A stretch of 64,000 nucleotides of DNA from Terriglobia bacterium (GTDB lineage Bacteria > Acidobacteriota > Terriglobia > Acidiferrales > UBA7541), in NCBI GenBank assembly GCA_020073375.1, contig JAIQFG010000001.1, positions 1 through 64,000 of the forward strand, written 5' to 3'. Shown one piece after another: positions 26,561 to 34,658 of this stretch. The notes under the pieces were generated by a model. That model had not been told where the DNA came from. It was given only the letters and a program-made list of their open reading frames with translations, and did no database searches. The position numbers were made by a program, and so were the translations under genes. Within the stretch, counting starts at the first letter, position 1. Every line of letters starts with the position of its first letter.

Positions 26561-28204
26561 ATGTCCAACTGTCAAGGCTGCGGCTCGGTTGTCGACCCCA
26601 CGCTGGAAGAAGCCAATCAGGCTGTTACTGACGTCCTGACCGCATCGCTCAAGGATGCAAAGAAACACGGGGAAATTTGCCCGCTCTGCGGGCACTCGCA
26701 AGCCCAGCCGATATCCAACCGCAAATCGATTCAATTTGTAATGCTGGCCGCGCTGTTGCTGGTCGCGCTTGTGATCGGCCTCATGTACTCCATGCATCGC
26801 GATACCGAGCGCCAAGCAGTGGCTGCGGATGTGTTGAAGCAATTGGAGGAAAACTCCCCAATCACGGAATTTCTCGGCAAGCCGCTCGCGATTCAAGGCA
26901 AGGTCGCGGGGCTGGTGAAGCAGGATGAGACCGGCTGGCACGAAGCGAAATTGACCATCCCGGTCCACGGGCCCAAGGGCGACGGTACCGTGCAGATATC
27001 CGGAGGGAGGGAAAACGGCCCGTGGAAGTTCACGACACTGGAAGTCGCGATGCCGGAATTAAAGAAAAAGGCCGACCTGATTACCGGAAAGATTGTCGAC
27101 TACAGCCCGGATGCATACGTCGAGACGCATCTGGAAGCTGCGACGATTCCCGAATACGTCATGGAAAACGTCCCCAGCCCTGGATGGAGTGGAGAAATTC
27201 CGTGCGTGTATGCGGCGGCAATCCCTGGCTCGGCGCCTCAGGTCGGGAGTTGCACGACACCCGTGCCGATGTCCAAGGCCAGCAGAACCCCCGTGGATCG
27301 GTTTGAGACCGACCTGCGGAGGGGAAAATTCAATCTTCGTCAGACCGATTTGTCGGTCAGCGAGGCCGGGTTCGAGATTCCTTTCACCAGGACCTACACT
27401 TCGGACGACTGGGTTCCCGGCAATAAATCCCACGCTTTCGGTATGAATGCGAACCACCCGTACGATATTGCTCCGCTTGGAACGCGGAATCCATATACCG
27501 AGCAGTCCCTGATGCTCGAAGACGGTGATTTTCTATTTTTCCAGCGGGTTTCCAAGGGCACCGGGTACAGCGATGCCATTTATCGACAGTCGGAATCGGG
27601 CAATAGCTTCTACAAGGCAGTGCAACAGTGGGACGGGAGCGGGTGGCAGATGCGATTGCAGGACGGTTCGACGATTCACTTTCCCGAATCCTACAGCGCC
27701 AGAAATCTGGCGCAAGGCGCGGCCACGGAAATGACCGACTCCGCCGGCAACAAGATCGAACTCATCCGCAATCCCAAGCGCGATTTGCTCGAGATTCGAG
27801 GGCCGGGCGGGGCGTCCATCAAGTTGTCCTACGATGACCATGACCGGATCGTGCGCGCCGAAGGCAACCGCGAGGCGTGGACAACCTACACGTACGACTC
27901 GGCAGGGTTTCTTACCGGGGTCACCCACTCGGACGGCACCTCTCGTTTTTATTTTTATGAGGATGGCCGGATGACCTATGTGCGCGACGAGACGGGCCGC
28001 CTGCTGGTTCACAATTTCTATGACGTTCGAACGCACTGGGTGGAGATGCAGGAATTCGGAAACGGCAACGTAATCCAATTTCGCTATGAGATGGCGCAGA
28101 ACGGCGCCTACGCGGTGCGAGCGAAGATCACGCTACCCGGCGGGGCGGTTAAGACCATCGATACCGCGAATTCCGTGAGCGAAGTCTACAAGAGGGTCCA
28201 ATAA
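26561..28204 (+). CDS. Membrane-anchored YD-repeat (RHS-like) protein with zinc ribbon and Coa1-like domain
   Basis: The 547-residue product begins with a zinc-ribbon-like pair (Cys4/Cys7 and Cys40/Cys43), a membrane helix (about 58-77) and a Coa1/Tim21-like domain (FLGKPLAIQGKVAGLVKQDE followed by AKLTIPVHGPKGDGTVQIS). From about residue 245 it has a DUF6531-type RHS start (FNLRQTDLSVSEAGFEIPFTRTYTSDD) and short YD repeats (YTYDSAGFLTGVTHSDGTSR). It ends after a few repeats with no core-associated domain or toxin, unlike full RHS proteins that exceed 1000 residues. A role as a short cell-surface or periplasmic beta-cocoon fragment is possible; function unknown. Confidence 0.68.
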   Translation: MSNCQGCGSVVDPTLEEANQAVTDVLTASLKDAKKHGEICPLCGHSQAQPISNRKSIQFVMLAALLLVALVIGLMYSMHRDTERQAVAADVLKQLEENSPITEFLGKPLAIQGKVAGLVKQDETGWHEAKLTIPVHGPKGDGTVQISGGRENGPWKFTTLEVAMPELKKKADLITGKIVDYSPDAYVETHLEAATIPEYVMENVPSPGWSGEIPCVYAAAIPGSAPQVGSCTTPVPMSKASRTPVDRFETDLRRGKFNLRQTDLSVSEAGFEIPFTRTYTSDDWVPGNKSHAFGMNANHPYDIAPLGTRNPYTEQSLMLEDGDFLFFQRVSKGTGYSDAIYRQSESGNSFYKAVQQWDGSGWQMRLQDGSTIHFPESYSARNLAQGAATEMTDSAGNKIELIRNPKRDLLEIRGPGGASIKLSYDDHDRIVRAEGNREAWTTYTYDSAGFLTGVTHSDGTSRFYFYEDGRMTYVRDETGRLLVHNFYDVRTHWVEMQEFGNGNVIQFRYEMAQNGAYAVRAKITLPGGAVKTIDTANSVSEVYKRVQ

Positions 28205-28338
28205 TCCGGAGACATCGCTCCGCATGAGCCTTCAGATTTTAACGAATGAGCAATTTGTGCAAGGGACGGGCGCGATCATTTGCCCGGAGTACGGAAAAGC
28301 TTTGGATGGCGGGCCTGACAGCCCTTGCCCCATGTTCC

Positions 28339-28527
28339 TCAGGTTGATTTCTTTCGCGGCACTTTGGCTCCTTTTTTGCGCGCTTCCGAAAGGCCAATGG
28401 CGATTGCCTGCTTCCTGCTTGTGACTTTCCCGCCCTTGCCTCCTCTGCCTGAGCGCAAAGTGCCGGCCTTTTTGCGGCGCATGGCGCTCTTCACCGATCT
28501 GCCTGCGGCTTGTCCGTAACGAGGCAT
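28339..28527 (-). CDS. DUF6496-family small basic protein
   Basis: The 62-residue product starts at ATG 28527 behind GGAGGG and is very rich in Lys and Arg: MPRYGQAAGRSVKSAMRRKK, then SGRGGKGGKVTSRKQAIAIG, then LSEARKKGAKVPRKK. The segment SRKQAIAIGLSEARKKGAKV is the family signature. Such proteins are widespread, of unknown function, and probably nucleic-acid binding because of their charge. Confidence 0.82.
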   Translation of the reverse strand: MPRYGQAAGRSVKSAMRRKKAGTLRSGRGGKGGKVTSRKQAIAIGLSEARKKGAKVPRKKST

Positions 28528-28702
28528 TTCTCCCTCCCATTTTTTCGCGTTTCCTGCAAGCTGAACGCCAGGAATTTCCCTATTGGAGACCCGGCTGCCG
28601 CTTGCATGGCATTCATTGGCATTGATGTTACTCCCTGGGAGCAATGACCTGCTATGAATCGATTCACGTAAAAATTCATGGGGAAAAATGTACGCTCCGC
28701 AT

Positions 28703-30028
28703 TTACCGCAGAGCCTGCCTGATTGCGCTTGCGATAAAGAACACGGACGCCATAAGCATCGCGCCGGTGGCAAACCATCCCGCGATGCGAAGGTACGCTG
28801 GGAGGCGGAATTGGCGGACGACAGCCGTGTTCGCAGCCATGAGCATGATCAAAAACATCAGGGGCACCGCAACAATACCATTCAGGACGGCGGACAAGTA
28901 CAGCGCGCGAATGGGATCGATGCCGAGGAAATTAAGGCCTATGCCCATGATGATTGCAATTGCCAGCACCGCATAAAATTTTGGCGCCTGCCCCGGCTTG
29001 TGGTCCAGACTGGCTCGCCAGTGGAACAGTTCCGCGACGGCATAGGCGGCTGAGCCTGCCAATACCGGTACCGCCAACATACCTGTTCCGATTATCCCCA
29101 ATGCGAAAAGCAGGAACGCTGATTTCCCCGCGAGCGGCTCCAAAGCCTTGGCAGCATCGGCCGACGACTGAATCATTGTCGCCGATTTCGATCCATGCAA
29201 CGTGGCTGCGGTCGTCAGGATGATGAAGTAGCCGATGAGGTTGGAAAAGCCCATGCCCGTGCGCGTGTCCAGCGCGATTCTGCGAAAGCTTGCGGACGCT
29301 TGCCATGGTTTTTTCCTGAGCGGTGCTTCCTGCGGACGGACGCGAACTTCTTCTGCCTCCTCCGATGTCTGCCAGAAGAACAGGTACGGACTGATCGTAG
29401 TCCCCAGCACGCCCACCAGGGCCATCAAGTACGGCGTGTCGAGCGAAATTGACGGGACCAGGGTCAAGCGGATCGCGAGCCGCCACGGCACGTGAATCAA
29501 AAAAGCGGTTATGAAGTATGCAAACAGGCTCCACGTCAGCCAGCGAAGGTATTGCACATATTTTCGATACGGGATGAACACCTGCAGCAACAGGGACAGC
29601 CCTCCGAAGCCAACGGCAAAGGCCGCAGCGGGCCCGGGCACAAGCAGTTTTGCCGCCGAGGCCATCGCCGATATGTCCGCGCCCAGATTGAACAGATTCG
29701 CGGCGCACAGCAGTGACACCACCGAGTACGCAACGTAATTTGGATAAACCCTCTTGAGATTCGCGGCAAGGCCGACGCCTGTGATTCGCCCCAACCTTGC
29801 GCAGATTTCCTGAATGGCCGCCATGAGCGGAAAACTGAACAGCATCGTCCACAGCATCGAGTAGCCGAAGACTGCTCCCACCTGCGAATAGGTCGCAATT
29901 CCGCTCGGGTCGTCGTCCGCCGCTCCGGTAATCAGGCCGGGGCCCAAACTTGCAAGAACCGTCTTGGGCGCAACCTTCTGGTCGGGTCCGTTCTGATTGG
30001 CTTGGACTGGTCTGGAGGTTTTCGGCAT
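28703..30028 (-). CDS. Nramp-related divalent metal transporter
   Basis: The 441-residue product has 10-11 membrane helices in the LeuT-like Nramp arrangement. The first-helix binding motif reads DDDPSGIATYSQ (38-49) instead of the DPGN of manganese/iron transporters, and the sixth-helix MPH motif is replaced by TISPYLFFWQ (211-220), so the metal-coordinating Met is absent. These changes resemble Nramp-related proteins proposed to carry magnesium rather than Mn(II)/Fe(II); substrate is therefore uncertain. It is a single gene at the left border of the mobile element. Confidence 0.85.
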   Translation of the reverse strand: MPKTSRPVQANQNGPDQKVAPKTVLASLGPGLITGAADDDPSGIATYSQVGAVFGYSMLWTMLFSFPLMAAIQEICARLGRITGVGLAANLKRVYPNYVAYSVVSLLCAANLFNLGADISAMASAAKLLVPGPAAAFAVGFGGLSLLLQVFIPYRKYVQYLRWLTWSLFAYFITAFLIHVPWRLAIRLTLVPSISLDTPYLMALVGVLGTTISPYLFFWQTSEEAEEVRVRPQEAPLRKKPWQASASFRRIALDTRTGMGFSNLIGYFIILTTAATLHGSKSATMIQSSADAAKALEPLAGKSAFLLFALGIIGTGMLAVPVLAGSAAYAVAELFHWRASLDHKPGQAPKFYAVLAIAIIMGIGLNFLGIDPIRALYLSAVLNGIVAVPLMFLIMLMAANTAVVRQFRLPAYLRIAGWFATGAMLMASVFFIASAIRQALR

Positions 30029-30258
30029 ACATTGGTTCCGAACCTGCGGCTTCGTTTGAGACTATGATTTTGAATTCGGGCTTGTAAATACACAGGTATC
30101 CCGAGACAAGACTTTAGTTTTCGTTATGTGAATCAAAGCCAGGGTCAAGGTTTGCGGAGCGTGAACAGGGAGCGCGAGAGTCAAGAACGCCCACAAATCT
30201 TCCCGCAATCGGGTGAGCAGAAGGAAAATTTCAGGCCTTTTTATAGCTGATTGAGATG

Positions 30259-30305
30259 AGTGGTGAACCGGGTAGGACTCGAACCTACAACCCGCTGATT
30301 AAGAG
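30259..30305. repeat. Left attachment site (direct repeat of the tRNA-Lys 3' half)
   Basis: These 47 bases are identical to 44040-44086, where they form the tRNA-Lys(CTT) sequence from the anticodon loop to the CCA end. Here the 5' half of the tRNA is missing. This is the mark left by site-specific integration into a tRNA gene. Confidence 0.92.
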
Positions 30306-30662
30306 ACCGTCCAAAGACAATTGAGACTGTGTGCGATGGTTCGCTATCGTATTGATTTACTGCACGAGTACAGGCGATTTGCTTCCCTGCCCAACTACTA
30401 CTATCTGCTTTCGTTTTTGATACAGTGTGGGCACAAAATGGGGCACAGTCGAGTACCGTGGGCTTTTTCAATTTTACCCACCCCGGCAGCCCCGAAAATT
30501 GCGAGACAGCTATCGATTTGGATGTGCTGGGGTCGCGGTCCAGGTGGTAGAACTTTTTGGTGCATGTTACGGATCATGTTTGGTCTATCGAAGAATTCGC
30601 TGGATTACTAGTTGACGAGCCTATAAGAAAGTAGGTAGCCTAAGTGGAGGAGGGATAGCTCA
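30306..30662. other. Left end of the element; candidate relic of an integrase 3' end
   Basis: No intact gene is present. At 30425-30449 the sequence GTGTGG / CACAAAAT / GGGCACAGT is nearly the same as 43972-43995 in the integrase gene (one extra base, one mismatch); in the matching frame it reads FDTVWAQNGAQSS, similar to FDSGVAQNWAQ of the integrase. It is either a relic of another integrase copy or a pair of integrase arm-binding sites. GGAGGAGGG before 30663 is the ribosome site of the Panacea gene. Confidence 0.45.
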
Positions 30663-31094
30663 ATGCTCTCCTGTCACGAGATAGCTCAATACTTCCTATC
30701 AAAAGTTGATGAAGACGCTGGAGATTCTATCTCGAATCTTAAGTTGCAGAAGCTTGTCTATTATGGCCAGGGATTTCACCTTGCAGTCTTTGACGAACCT
30801 CTTTTCAATGAGGAAATCGTTGTTTGGCAGCATGGCCCCGTAGTCGTCGATCTGTACCATCGCTACAAGAAATATGGTGCAGGCTCAATCCCGCCCGAAG
30901 AAATTGACTTGGAAAAGTACGACCCAAAACTTAGGGAACTGTTGGATGAGGTTTATTCGGTTTATGGTCAGTTCTCGGCAAGTAAGCTACGCGCGTTGAC
31001 ACATGAAGAGCCCCCGTGGAAAGATACCCCATTAAATTTCCCGATTCCCCATGAATTGATGAAGACATATTTCAAGACGCAGATTAGTGCGTGA
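30663..31094 (+). CDS. Panacea-domain (DUF4065/SocA-like) protein, candidate antitoxin
   Basis: The 143-residue product has the full Panacea domain: ISNLKLQKLVYYGQGFHLAV, VVWQHGPVVVDLYHRYKKYG, and the end LRALTHEEPPWK. Panacea proteins act as antitoxins in many two-gene toxin-antitoxin systems with unrelated toxins, and as the proteolytic adaptor-like SocA. The start ATG at 30663 has GGAGGAGGG nine bases upstream. Its stop overlaps the GTG start of the next gene (GTGA at 31091-31094), the tight coupling typical of toxin-antitoxin pairs. It is the first gene of the element after the left attachment site. Confidence 0.87.
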   Translation: MLSCHEIAQYFLSKVDEDAGDSISNLKLQKLVYYGQGFHLAVFDEPLFNEEIVVWQHGPVVVDLYHRYKKYGAGSIPPEEIDLEKYDPKLRELLDEVYSVYGQFSASKLRALTHEEPPWKDTPLNFPIPHELMKTYFKTQISA

Positions 31095-31498
31095 CTTTCC
31101 GTCCTCCAAATCCGACAAAGGGTGCTCGGATTACAGCTCCGCTACCTGCAAAGTTTTCCGGAACTGACGGAGAACCACCTGCTTTTTGTCTCAGATTTAT
31201 GGTTCCAGCATATTCACTGAACAAATGCACGGACGCGGAAAAGTCAGCATTCGCTGACGCCTTAATAAACTTGAGCCAATTAACTTGGCAACAAATCAAG
31301 GGCACCCACAGGCATGGATTAGGTACTGAGAAAATAGAAAGAGCTTCAATCAAGAGAGCGATCCCTGCTTGTATTACGGAGGACAATGCAATATTAGCCG
31401 TTCGATTCCATGACAAAGCCCCGATGGTCGGCTTCCGGCTGGGTCGGATCTTCCATATCGTTTGGTTTGACCGAGATTTTACCCTCTACAATCACTGA
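31091..31498 (+). CDS. Unknown 135-residue protein, candidate toxin of the Panacea pair
   Basis: The gene starts at GTG 31091, overlapping the Panacea stop by four bases. I do not recognise its family with certainty. The product begins with a Pro-rich segment, has a helical middle (CTDAEKSAFADALINLSQLT, WQQIKGTHRHGLGTEKI) and ends in a beta-rich block, AVRFHDKAPMVGFRLGRIFH then IVWFDRDFTLYNH. The last block recalls the beta-strand end of small RelE/HigB-like or MqsR-like endoribonucleases (FRxGRxxxIxWxDRxxxxY), and conserved-type His, Arg and Tyr are present, but this is pattern judgement only. The genetic linkage to an antitoxin-family gene is the main reason to call it a toxin candidate. 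Confidence 0.55.
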   Translation: MTFRPPNPTKGARITAPLPAKFSGTDGEPPAFCLRFMVPAYSLNKCTDAEKSAFADALINLSQLTWQQIKGTHRHGLGTEKIERASIKRAIPACITEDNAILAVRFHDKAPMVGFRLGRIFHIVWFDRDFTLYNH

Positions 31499-31607
31499 TC
31501 TTTTCAAAATGAGTCGCTATCCCCTTTGCGCGACCAAAGGCTTTTCTCGCTGTCTCCCATGTGGAAGATTTGAAATATCAGGGTACACTCCCATGAAGGA
31601 GTGACCC

Positions 31608-32090
31608 ATGCCACCAACCTGCACAGTTTGCCGACATGCTGAGCGGGATAAGATTGACGCGGACCTGCTGATCGGAACGCCGTATCGTCACATCGCGGCA
31701 CGGACTGGCACGTCCACGGGGGCGTTACAGCGGCATCGTTGCCATATTGCCCAGGAAGTGATTCACGCCGCCGAAACTTGCGAGGCAGATCGCGGAGCTT
31801 CTCTGCTGGAGAAGATACACGCGATGGAGGCCGAGGCCCAGAGGCTGGGGAAAAAAGCAGAGAGCGCAGGCGATCTCAGGGCGGCGCTGCTGGCGCTGCG
31901 GGAGCTTGGTAGGGCGTTCGAGCTGCAAGGTAGAATGATGGGGGCCTTCCAGCGGGATTCGGCACACGGGCAGATCATTACCGTCAACGTACTGGTAATA
32001 GCCGATGACGACAACAAGAGGCCGCCCCTGCCCGCCGACGGCGGTTCGACTGCGCTCGCCACCGAGCGACAACTCATATCGCAAGCCTAA
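31608..32090 (+). CDS. Phage-type HTH protein (small-terminase-like), function unknown
   Basis: The 160-residue product starts at ATG 31608 with GGAG seven bases upstream. Its N-terminal part is a CxxC-bearing HTH: PPTCTVCRHAERDKIDADLL, GTPYRHIAARTGTSTGAL, QRHRCHIAQ. This arrangement is common in small phage-encoded DNA-binding proteins that are sometimes called small-terminase-like. A helical middle (HAMEAEAQRLGKKAESAGDL) and an acidic, Pro-rich tail follow. No large terminase gene is present, so packaging is not implied. Confidence 0.6.
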   Translation: MPPTCTVCRHAERDKIDADLLIGTPYRHIAARTGTSTGALQRHRCHIAQEVIHAAETCEADRGASLLEKIHAMEAEAQRLGKKAESAGDLRAALLALRELGRAFELQGRMMGAFQRDSAHGQIITVNVLVIADDDNKRPPLPADGGSTALATERQLISQA

Positions 32091-32411
32091 GCGGTACCCA
32101 GGGCAGGACATTACAGGGGTCTGTGGCGAGAGGCAAGATGAAGCTCTTGCTATGCTAATTACTTGCGGAATTCTCTGCAAGGCTAATTCCCAATAGTCGA
32201 GCAGGCTGGTATCTATTTCGACTAGAGCGTTTTACGATGCGATACACGTTGTCACAGTGTAAGCTTTCACATTAAAATCACACCCCGAACGGTCTAACAG
32301 GTTCACCAGATCACAAACTCCGCTGGGAACCTTACTAGCATTGCTCCAAAGAGTGACGCCCGCAATTGTCATCGCGTTCCTCGAACGGACACTAGGAAGA
32401 AGAGTTTTTTC
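32091..32411. other. Gene-free stretch upstream of the restriction-modification genes
   Basis: About 320 bases with no supported gene. It presumably holds the mod promoter. A minus-strand frame at 32232-32441 is open but has no ribosome site and overlaps the mod start. Confidence 0.4.
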
Positions 32412-34658
32412 ATGCCGCGACTGACAGAACAAGAACGACAAGAGATCATCCGCTACATCGAAGCGGATAAGCCGCTGCCGGATAAGTTTCGTTTTCTGCT
32501 ATTTGAAGATAAGCGTGAGGTGGAACTGGTCTGGAACGGCAAGAGCAGCGAGGTTTGCAATATCGTGCTGCCCTTTCAGGTGATCGAGCAAGTGGACGAA
32601 CCTCGTGCCGAGAAACCAGCCGACACGGCATTGCAAGCCGGTCTTTTTGACGCCCGTGGTCGCCAACTCAAGGGCTGGACCAACAAGCTCATTTGGGGCG
32701 ACAACAAACTGATTCTTTCATCGCTGAAAAACGGCCCGCTGCGTGAGGAAATTGAAAAGCAGGGCGGACTCAAGATGATTTATATTGACCCGCCGTTTGA
32801 CGTGGGCGCGGATTTCAGTATGGATATCGAGATTGGGGACGACACCTTCACCAAGAAACCCAACATCCTGGAAGAGATTGCCTTCCGCGACACTTGGGGG
32901 AACGGCACCGATTCCTTCATCGCTATGATCTACGAACGCCTTATCCTCATGCGAGACTTACTCGCCGAGGATGGAACCATCTATGTGCATTGCGATTGGA
33001 GAATGGACGCTTACATTAGGAATGTTCTTGAGGAAGTCTTTGGGAGAGACAACTTCATGAACACTATTATTTGGCTGCGAGATTCTGCCGCAAAAGGTGC
33101 AAAAAAAACATCAAGGCAGTGGTCGAGAGAAGGAGATACGATTATCGTCTTCCGCAAAAGCGACAGCGCTAGCTATACCACGGTCTATAAGGAAGAACTC
33201 ACGGACACTCAGCTACGCGAATATATGTATGAGGAACCAGACGGAAGAAAATTCAAGAAGGTCACGCTAGGCGACTACTCCGAAGACTCCATAAAGAACT
33301 TTCGACTGCAAAATCTCATCTACAAAACCAAGTCTGGCCGCGAATACAAGAAGTACTACCTTGATGAAGCCAAATTTGCAATTGGCTCCATATGGACTGA
33401 TATCGTAAATCTGTCCAAGGGGCAACATGAACAGCTCGGCTACCCCACGCAGAAGCCAGAAGCGTTGCTGAAACGTATCGTCATGGCTTCTTCTAAAGAA
33501 GGCGATTTGATTGCCGACTTCTTTTCCGGCTCTGGCACAACTGCCGCCGTTGCGGAAAAGTTGGGGCGCAGATGGATCGTGAGCGACTTGGGCAAGTTTG
33601 CCGTCCACACGACCCGCAAACGCATGATCGGCGTACAGAGGGAACTCAAAGTCGAAGGCATAGATTACCGTGCCTTCGAAATCCTCAACTTGGGCAAGTA
33701 CGAGCGCCAACACTATGTTGGCGTCAACCCCAATCTGCGCGAGGCGGAACAGCAAAAGCAATTGGCGGCGAAGGAAGCTGCCTTCGTTGACCTAATCCTG
33801 CGGGCCTACCGCGCAGAAAAGACCGACGGCTTTGCCACGTTCCACGGCAAGAAGGCCGGACGGCTGGTGTCTGTGGGGCCGGTCAACCTGCCGGTGACTC
33901 GCTTGTATGTGGAAGAGGTTATCCTGGAATGCCGCCAGAAACACATAACGCGTGTGGACATTCTTGGGTTTGAGTTCGAGATGGGACTTTTCCCCAATGT
34001 TCTAGACGAGGCCCGCGCCAAGGGCATCGACATCGCTCCCAAATATATTCCTGCCCAGGTCTTTGATAAGCAGGCAGTGGAAAGGAATCAGGTCGTCTTC
34101 CACGATGTGGCTGCCATCGAGGTCAAACCGCACATCAAGGGGAACAGCGTAGCGGTGGAACTGACGGATTTTTCTGTTTTCTATTCGCAGGATTCAATCG
34201 CGTCTGCCGAAGCATTGCTCAAGGACAATTCCAGCAAAATCGTGGTGGAAAAAGGCCAGATCGTGAAGGTGAGCAAGGATAAGAAGGGTGTCGTCACACG
34301 CGAACGGCTGACAAAGAAATGGACCGATTGGATTGATTATTGGGCAGTGGATTTCAACTTTGAGAGCAAACGCGAAATCGTCCGCGTGCTACGCGGTGAG
34401 GCGAAACAAGTGCAGACGCCGGGGATGGAGAAGCCCGAGCAACTTGACTTAGTGGAATATGAGGAAGTGTGGACCGGCGATTATATTTTTGAAAATGAGT
34501 GGCAATCCTTCCGCACGAAGAAAGACCGTTCGCTGGAACTGACCAGCGTCTTTCACGAATGCCCGCCTGGACGGCGCAAGCTGGCCGTGAAGGTGGTGGA
34601 CATCTTCGGCAACGACACCATGACGATTGTCGAAGTCAGCGTGGGAGGAAAGAAGTAA
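32412..34658 (+). CDS. mod: Type III restriction-modification system, DNA adenine methyltransferase subunit Mod
   Basis: The 748-residue product is a beta-class amino-methyltransferase: catalytic motif IV DPPF at 126-129 ([14 protein letters not shown]) precedes the SAM-binding motif [18 protein letters not shown] (Asp369 onward). Between them lies the [20 protein letters not shown] region and the variable recognition part. The C-terminal half (about 430-748) is the extended domain usual in this Mod subgroup. It methylates adenine in one strand of an asymmetric site and gives the Res subunit its specificity. GGAAGAAG stands before ATG 32412. The stop overlaps the res start (TAATG), so Mod and Res are coupled. 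Confidence 0.93.
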   Translation: MPRLTEQERQEIIRYIEADKPLPDKFRFLLFEDKREVELVWNGKSSEVCNIVLPFQVIEQVDEPRAEKPADTALQAGLFDARGRQLKGWTNKLIWGDNKLILSSLKNGPLREEIEKQGGLKMIYIDPPFDVGADFSMDIEIGDDTFTKKPNILEEIAFRDTWGNGTDSFIAMIYERLILMRDLLAEDGTIYVHCDWRMDAYIRNVLEEVFGRDNFMNTIIWLRDSAAKGAKKTSRQWSREGDTIIVFRKSDSASYTTVYKEELTDTQLREYMYEEPDGRKFKKVTLGDYSEDSIKNFRLQNLIYKTKSGREYKKYYLDEAKFAIGSIWTDIVNLSKGQHEQLGYPTQKPEALLKRIVMASSKEGDLIADFFSGSGTTAAVAEKLGRRWIVSDLGKFAVHTTRKRMIGVQRELKVEGIDYRAFEILNLGKYERQHYVGVNPNLREAEQQKQLAAKEAAFVDLILRAYRAEKTDGFATFHGKKAGRLVSVGPVNLPVTRLYVEEVILECRQKHITRVDILGFEFEMGLFPNVLDEARAKGIDIAPKYIPAQVFDKQAVERNQVVFHDVAAIEVKPHIKGNSVAVELTDFSVFYSQDSIASAEALLKDNSSKIVVEKGQIVKVSKDKKGVVTRERLTKKWTDWIDYWAVDFNFESKREIVRVLRGEAKQVQTPGMEKPEQLDLVEYEEVWTGDYIFENEWQSFRTKKDRSLELTSVFHECPPGRRKLAVKVVDIFGNDTMTIVEVSVGGKK

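Noticed and set aside
32232-32441. 69-residue minus-strand frame upstream of mod
   Set aside because: No ribosome site, overlaps the mod start, no family resemblance.
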